Shown in pieces: positions 58,101-64,000 of a DNA stretch of 64,000 bases. The stretch is from Calycina herbarum. Its lineage: Eukaryota; Ascomycota; Leotiomycetes; Helotiales; Pezizellaceae. How positions within the stretch are numbered: the first letter of the stretch is position 1; each line of letters opens with the position of its first letter. The stretch spans positions 248,001 to 312,000 of the forward strand of contig LLEY01000004.1 of the NCBI GenBank assembly GCA_001414485.1. The letters are read 5' to 3'. The notes below the pieces were generated by a model. The model was not told the DNA's origin, ran no database searches, and worked only from the letters and a program-made list of their open reading frames with translations. The position numbers and the translations under genes are program-made.

Positions 58101-60165
58101 TATAGTTGAGACCGATTCCTCTGACGGCGTCCTTAGCGGTATACTCCTTCAGTTATAGCCGAGTTAAGAGTAGCACCTTATAGCTTACTTCTCTAAGATA
58201 ATAATACCTGTTGAGATTAACTACTCGATTTATAATAAAGAGATACTAGCTATTATACGTTCTCTAGAAGCCTGGAGACCTGAGCTCGAAGGGTCTCTAC
58301 ACCGGATACGGGTTATTTTAGACTATAAAGCTCTCGAGTACTTTATAATAACTAAAGCCTTATCTAGCCGACAAGCCTGCTAGGCTGAAACCCTCTCTCG
58401 ATTTAACTTCCTACTTACTTATAAGCCTAGTAGCTAGAATCGAGCGGATTCCCTTACTCGCCGGGACTAAGAAGTAGATAGTTAAATAATAATAAAGATA
58501 TTTACTCGTATACAAGTCCTCTTACAGCCTAAGAATCTCGACTCGCAGATTATTATAGACCTAGACTTAGACCCTTCCGTAGATATTACACCTATTAGAG
58601 TAGCTAACGGACTATACAACTTAATTGACGATATCTTATAAGCTAATCGTACGAGTACGGGCCTTAACGCTCTCCGCTAGTACGCTACGGACGAACGCTC
58701 TAGCTAGACAACCTATAACAGCCTCCTGCTATACTAAGAACAGCTTATCCTGCCTAAGGACGACGATCTTAAAGTACGCTTACTAAGCGAGGTTCATAAT
58801 CAAGTCTTAGTAGCCTACCCTAGACAATCTAAGACCCTAAAGCTAGTTATAGACTGCTACTACTAGCTATACCTTCGTTCGGATATACAACGATTCGTCT
58901 ATAACTACCAGACCTACTGTCGCTCTCACGTACTACGAGACCGCCCCCCTAGACTCCTCAACCCCTTGTCTATCCTAGATCGCCTATAGTAATATATATT
59001 AGTTAATTTTAAAGAATTCCCTCCTAATAAGTCTAGGATAGATATAATTATTGTCTTTATCTGCCAGCTAAGTAAGAGATCTATCTCTATCCCTTACCTA
59101 AAGACTACAAATGTAAAAAAGACTACGCAGATCTACCTCGACCGTATATAGTACTATTATAGACTGTCAGATACTATTGTCTCTGACCGCGGTCTGCAAT
59201 TCGTCTTAGAGTTCTAGTAAGAGTTTAACTAGATCCTAGGAACTAAGATTAAGCTATCCATAGCTGTATACGTATAAACCAACAGTTAAACTAAGAATAT
59301 AAACCAGTAGATTAACTAACGCCTTTGCCTGTTTATAAACTACTATTAGGATAACTAGTCTAAACTAATACCGATTATAGACTACGTTTAGGCTATACTT
59401 CCCTAGGACTCGACGACTCTTCCGCCTATACAAATCGAGCTTGGTTACGTGCCACGTACTAGCTTTGATTAGGTCCGCTAGAGCCCGGAAGAGCTAATAA
59501 GCGTCCGTAAACAGCTTTCACAAGACGAAGCAGTTGTATACGTAACCCGTATATACAGCGCCTAGGAAACCGCTCGTAAGGGAATCGAGGCTGCTTAGGA
59601 ACGCTAGCGTAAGCAAGCAAACAAGCACCGGCGACCAGTAGACTTTACTATAGGCGACAAGGTCTACATATTAACAAAGACGTGGAATATAGACCGCCTA
59701 AGCTATAAGCTCGACCAGCAGATAGCTGGTCTGTATATAGTCCTAGAAAAGGTTAGAAACGCTTTCTAGGTCGACCTGCCTCTAACAATTAAAATATAGC
59801 CTATAATCTCTATAAACAAGCTTCGCAAAGCTCCTAATAATCTGCTACTAGGCCAGCTATAGGAACTAGGACTGCCTATTATAGTTAACGGGTATAACGA
59901 ATAGGATGTAGACTAAGTACTAGCCTCTAGAGGCTATTATAGAAAATTACAATACTAGGTTTAATAGGTACAAAGCGAGCTAGACCTGGCCTAGTACCTA
60001 GCTTCTGACTTTATAGGCTGCCCGTATAAGCTTTAAGAGTTTCACGCTCTAAATCCTTCTCTCCTAGGGCCTCCTAGGTACTTAGTAGAATGGTTATAGA
60101 GCTGGGAAGATAGTATAGACGAGCCGGAATATCATAAGGACGAGGATAAATTACCTGTAAGGTAG
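55169..60165 (+). pseudogene. gypsy-2 gag-pol, RIP-inactivated
   Basis: Gag starts at the ATG at 55169 (MSADQPTDA, then TAA TAG). The zinc knuckle C-x2-C-x4-H-x4-C (CFKCKRTGHYVREC, 56025-56066) keeps every ligand but lies in another frame from both the Gag start and pol. Pol motifs share one frame without indels from about 57.6 to 60.16 kb. They are YLDDILIYSE (57667), ETDSSDGVLSGILLQL (58108, connection/RNase H start), EVHNQVLVAYPRQSKT with a damaged H2C2 integrase finger (58789-58960), and RYLVEWL then SWED near 60075-60115, resembling the start of a chromodomain. Stops in frame are TAA/TAG, largely where Gln or Trp is expected. Chromodomains in this position direct insertion to heterochromatin in related elements. 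Confidence 0.87.
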
Positions 60166-60196
60166 TAGGTTCAGAGCTTGCGAGCGAGCTCTACTC

Positions 60197-60207
60197 AAAG
60201 GGGGGGG
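60197..60207 (+). other. Polypurine tract of gypsy-2
   Basis: AAAG followed by a run of G, three bases before the 3' LTR; it confirms plus-strand orientation. Confidence 0.75.
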
Positions 60208-60210
60208 TAA

Positions 60211-60539
60211 TGTTACAGACCTGGCCACCGCCGAGCACGTGACTCGCGTACGGCTACTCGCCGGCGTCCGTAAAGCCTGCCATTCCTAGCCTAGCCTAGA
60301 ACCATTCCTACCTAGGCTAGGAACCATTTCTATAAACGGATCGACATTCCTATAACTTATCGATTCCTTGGCTATCTCTATATTATAGGAACTCTAGAAG
60401 TCTCCTCTTTCCTTCTCTTCTCTTCTGTAGCTTTAGATCTTCAATTAAACCACCTCTTACTTCTCTGATTATCCGCTACACCTGTGTATACTACAGGTAA
60501 GGATAACTACCAGAGGGCTAGCAGATTGGGTTTGTCACA
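60211..60539 (+). repeat. gypsy-2 right (3') LTR
   Basis: 329 bp, TGTTACAGACC to TTGTCACA, so the TG...CA ends are preserved. The target duplication CTCTA follows at 60540-60544. Confidence 0.93.
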
Positions 60540-61117
60540 CTCTAGCTACTAAGAGAGGTCCTAGCTTAGCTAATTATAGCTTAAACTAGCTATAGAGACT
60601 TTATAGTATACTACCTTTGCTTCTTCTACCTTAATACGTTACTAGAAGTAGGGAATTATAAGTATAAAAGAGCTAAAACATAATTCCACCTACTCTTCTA
60701 TAGGCTAGCTAATAATAAAGATCTAAGGCTATTAGCTAAAGCAGAGGGAAAACCTCATCTTCTATTCGAACCTAGCTACGAGGAACTCTTTAGTAAGGTC
60801 TATGCTAAAACTAAGTTCTTTACGAAAATCTATCCTTTAAGATAGCTTAACTCTTCTTTCCTTTCCTTTCCTTTTCTTTATATATATATCCCCTTTATCT
60901 TTCTCTAATTCTATAAACTAATTAAGAACAAGGGCTGTTCCGAAAGTAGAGCTTCTCTTTAAACTATCTCTTATAAATTAGCTTACTCGTTTACTATCTC
61001 TATAGCCTAGGGCACCCCCCTAGCGTCATTTACCCTCTTTTGAGACTCTTTTAGGACTTAGCCCACGCGAGCTATTCTCCGCGTAACGTTAAATAGAAAT
61101 AAATAAATAAATAAATA
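60540..61117 (+). mobile_element. Tad-like LINE, 3' segment with AAAT-repeat tail
   Basis: Resumes the LINE after gypsy-2. A decayed C-terminal ORF2 stretch (for example the frame reading KRAKT, then RLANNKDLRLLAKAEGKP, about 60660-60750) is followed by a non-coding tail. It ends in an AAAT/AAATA tandem repeat (about 61090-61117), the usual 3' terminus of a LINE. The sequence just after (61118-61128) nearly matches 42176-42186, a candidate target duplication. Confidence 0.65.
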
Positions 61118-61128
61118 TAAAATTGAGA

Positions 61129-64000
61129 AGAATACTTGTTCTCTCCTTATTCACGGTCCTTTTCTTAAAACGTAGTCTTCTTTGTTTTTGCGGAAGTTGG
61201 AGAGCACAAAACAGCTCAGCATGGTCAACCAACTCCACCCATGCCTTCCTGACCATATATGTTGATTTGTCTGTCGGGAGTCAGAAAATCACTCAGAAAG
61301 GTATATATTTAATTAATAAGTGTACTTGGCAAATAATGTTTGCTACAAATTTATCTCTGTTGTTACGTACGGGAGAAGTCATCTAATATTCTACTCTTTT
61401 TCTTGACTATTCATTTTCTTGACTATTCACTAGACTATGCTCATTGATATGAAGTTCTCCAAAGTATACTTCTGTTACTATACTACAAGTTCAACAACCG
61501 AACACCATGAAATTAAGGGATTCCGATCAAGTTTCCACACTTTCTGTCTCTTCAAATAGTTGTAGAAATCAAAAAAGCTAGAATTTGAAGAAGAGGCAGG
61601 GGGAACGTTTTAGAGGTGAGAGTTTAGGAAGAAAAGCTCGTAATATTTAAGATTTTTCTCTCGGCTGATTTTCACCTAACTAGTATAGCCTCTTAGGCAC
61701 TTGAGCTTGTGCACATATCACATGCCCTAAGCGCTTCAAGATTTTCAAGGGCATAAAAATCAACTCATTTGTGGCGTACCAGGAAGGCATGAGGTAACAA
61801 CACAAACACCATTTTCCCCCAATCTTTTCTGCTACAATTACGATCCCAGGGAATTTTTTATTACATAGGCTATATAGTTCAGTACAGTCGTTCGCTTTTC
61901 ATCGCTGGTTTCACATAATACTCAATGGCTTTAGAAGAGCAATGAGATTCGTTGATACAAAGTTTGGCGTCAAATTTCATACTACTGTCGAAACTGCATG
62001 AACGTTCAGATTAAGTGATAAGACTGTAGCTACAAGAAATAAGATTCTAAGCTGCGTGTTTGTGGATATAATCTTAGAAGAGAACAGTTTTAAGTGTATC
62101 TGTCTCAAGATTATAGTAAGCAAACCACCTTTCAGATTCGTCAGATTCAATTCCGGGTTGGAGTTAAGCTACTAGATTTGTATGTATTTATAAGTGAAGC
62201 TTTACTTAGAGAAGAAGGTGAGTTTCCCTGTAGGTTATAATAAACAGGAAGGCTTCAACTTCATTATAGTATTTGCACTTGCCAGAAGAGGTCATAAGTA
62301 CTATCTGTTACTCTCCAAGTTCATGTTTTTTACTTGACATAGAATAGACAAGCGAGAACTTGTCCATAAGTAGTTCCTCCTAGCAGGAATTTGTAAATAA
62401 AAAAATGTTGACATATCCAAGACACTGCTGGTTTTCTGTTCGTGAACAAGACTCACACCCTCGTTTCCTCGAGAATTACACATCTTTCAAAAGGTACCCA
62501 TACCCTAGAATCCATTCCGTCCAATTCCTCTTTCTAAATCCGAACATTGAAACAAATCAACAGTAGCCTAATAATCGACACTAAATATCCACTTAACCGG
62601 TACACTTTCAGACTTTAGCTTCTTTACTACGTAGGGTTAGAAATGAATAAGGAAAGTTACTTCTGTAAAAGCTGACTAATCGGATGAAATCGTACTAAGC
62701 TTAGTATTAACAGAACCCCGTTTTCGCTATCTTATCTCCTCATAGACTGTTCGGTAAGCACTTTCCTACGAGTTCCGCAGTAGTGTTTTATAGAATATGG
62801 TTTAGTCGTACACGTGATAATTCACCTCACTCTCCACTTGCCCCCTTACTATGAATCTCACCTCGTTCTACTTTTTGAAATGGTCAGTAGAGTAATTATA
62901 AATAAAAGGACTCATTCAATTTACAAGCTCGGTAAGATAACACCTCCCCAGAAACTCGCTTCGTAGACAATATATAGTTTCCAGAGAAAGAAAACTCCCG
63001 AAACTACCTCAAAGTTTAGTTATTGAATAATCATACAAATAATATAAGAATCCATATCTCCAACAACAAAAAACCTTCGAGATTCACTCATGCACCCATA
63101 TACTACACTTCTCCACTCCCAACTAAAGTAAATCAATTAGGAGAACCAATGGTGTATGTCCGAGTCCGTTGCCTCTCACCTCCCCCCCCAAACACCCCCA
63201 CAACTCATCCCAAAACAGAACCTCACCCGAATCCACTTATAACCCCACCATCTCCACAGCTCTATCCCACAAAGGAATAAATAAAGAATGAGGATTCAAC
63301 ATTCGACAGCAAACCCCAAACCGACAGCACTCTTTTCCTCGAAAATAAACCCCATCCAAATCTCAAAACGAACGTAGGACGAGAGAGAAGGAGAAGACAA
63401 TCCAGACTTACGGAGTTCTCAGGGCAGCGTAGTATAGTACAGTGAAAGAGCTAGCACCGTCCGCAGACAGACCACGAATTGGCCCTCAAACAGGCCAGTG
63501 TTTATCACCAGGAACAAACCCGAAACCCCAAGGAGCTCCCTTTATCCCCAATCTTGCGTGGTGGCAGAATTTGACTCATCAAGTTCTTCGGTAAAAGTGC
63601 GCTCCAAATTATTTCCGCGTACTTGCTTCTCCAGAGTGACTGAATAAAAGAACCGTATAATTATATCTCTTGCTGATTCCTCGGATATATTAGAGAAGTG
63701 CCCATTGCTCTCCGGCACCTACTTTGAAGAAGGCCTAGAAAAGTTAGTTCGCTAATTCTCCAAAATCCCCTGGAAAAAATATTTAGAATTGTACGAGAAT
63801 CATCACATAATAAAATGTTACCGGGCATCTTATATATAGATAGGTATATAAAGAGCAAAGGTTCATGCAAATCCCTCCCTACCCCAATAAGTATAAACAT
63901 CCCCACGTCAAGTTGTACACCAGAACCAAAGATATAAAAAAAAGTCATACTTCTCTCTTCCTATACAATCCTCTCTCTCCATCACAAATTTATCTTTTCT
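61129..64000. other. Window end, no supported gene
   Basis: Composition returns to normal after the LINE tail. Frames stay under about 100 codons: 61123-61386 plus strand, 63023-63280 plus strand (Pro/Thr-rich low complexity) and 63661-63948 minus strand. None shows a domain or splice-linked continuation. No tRNA-like fold was noticed. Confidence 0.3.

Larger units (their letters stand above)
54621..60539 (+). mobile_element. Complete Ty3/gypsy LTR retrotransposon, gypsy-2
   Basis: A 5,919-bp element with 329-bp LTRs and a CTCTA target duplication, inserted into the 3' part of the LINE ORF2. Gag with an intact zinc knuckle, reverse transcriptase, RNase H, integrase and a chromodomain-like end follow in plus-strand order. 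A purine tract (AAAGGGGGGG, 60197-60207) adjoins the right LTR. It is mutated by C-to-T and G-to-A changes. The LTRs look less depleted in CpA and TpG than the interior. Confidence 0.93.

Noticed and set aside
63023..63280. Pro/Thr-rich 85-codon frame
   Set aside because: Low-complexity product of a C/A-rich stretch, without a signal peptide or domain.
1..64000. tRNA, rRNA and CRISPR arrays
   Set aside because: No cloverleaf-type A/B box pair, ribosomal stretch or regularly spaced identical repeats were noticed. Clustered repeats here are microsatellites, palindromes or transposons. A tRNA scan would settle the first point.

Overview
The window looks like nuclear DNA of a filamentous ascomycete (Pezizomycotina). 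The introns are short (57-205 nt) with fungal donor, branch and acceptor signals. Two genes are regulators typical of this group: the CCAAT-factor subunit HapB and a Reg1-type protein phosphatase 1 regulator. The repeats carry the C:G-to-T:A decay of repeat-induced point mutation (RIP). The class could be Leotiomycetes, but that is only an impression from protein style and is not proven here.

Layout. Positions 1-4.7 kb hold a degenerate tandem repeat and sequence without a convincing gene. Two small hairpin-forming inverted-repeat elements (about 4.8-5.05 kb) lie upstream of hapB (CDS 7067-8107), which has a long leader with two candidate introns. Positions 9.4-11.5 kb hold a palindrome-rich repeat and a decayed, purine-rich transposon remnant. 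The remnant ends exactly where a broken NACHT/ankyrin (NLR-like) pseudogene begins (11.5-13.6 kb). A three-exon fructosamine/ketosamine-3-kinase gene lies at 14.6-16.0 kb. Mostly empty sequence follows, with a third hairpin element at 21.9 kb, up to the two-exon reg1-like gene (23.2-25.0 kb). A 525-bp TA-flanked terminal-inverted-repeat element is at 29.0-29.5 kb.

A Ser/Thr/Pro-rich, probably GPI-anchored wall protein lies at 30.8-32.9 kb. It is followed by two minus-strand genes: a five-exon Trp-rich membrane protein (34.3-36.1 kb, exons assembled here by hand) and a secreted tannase/feruloyl esterase (36.5-38.0 kb).

From about 41.7 to 61.1 kb the window is a nested transposon graveyard. 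A Tad-like LINE (about 42.19-61.12 kb) is split by two complete Ty3/gypsy LTR elements. Gypsy-1 (44199-51472, minus strand, target duplication ATATA) carries an extra reading frame antisense to its pol. Gypsy-2 (54621-60539, plus strand, target duplication CTCTA) has a chromodomain-like pol end. All are riddled with TAA/TAG stops. The last 3 kb hold no gene I can support.

The single-copy genes share no obvious pathway. HapB and Reg1 both act in nutrient regulation. The wall protein and the esterase are secreted. No operon-like logic is expected. All coordinates and motif calls come from reading the sequence and the translations; no database search was run.
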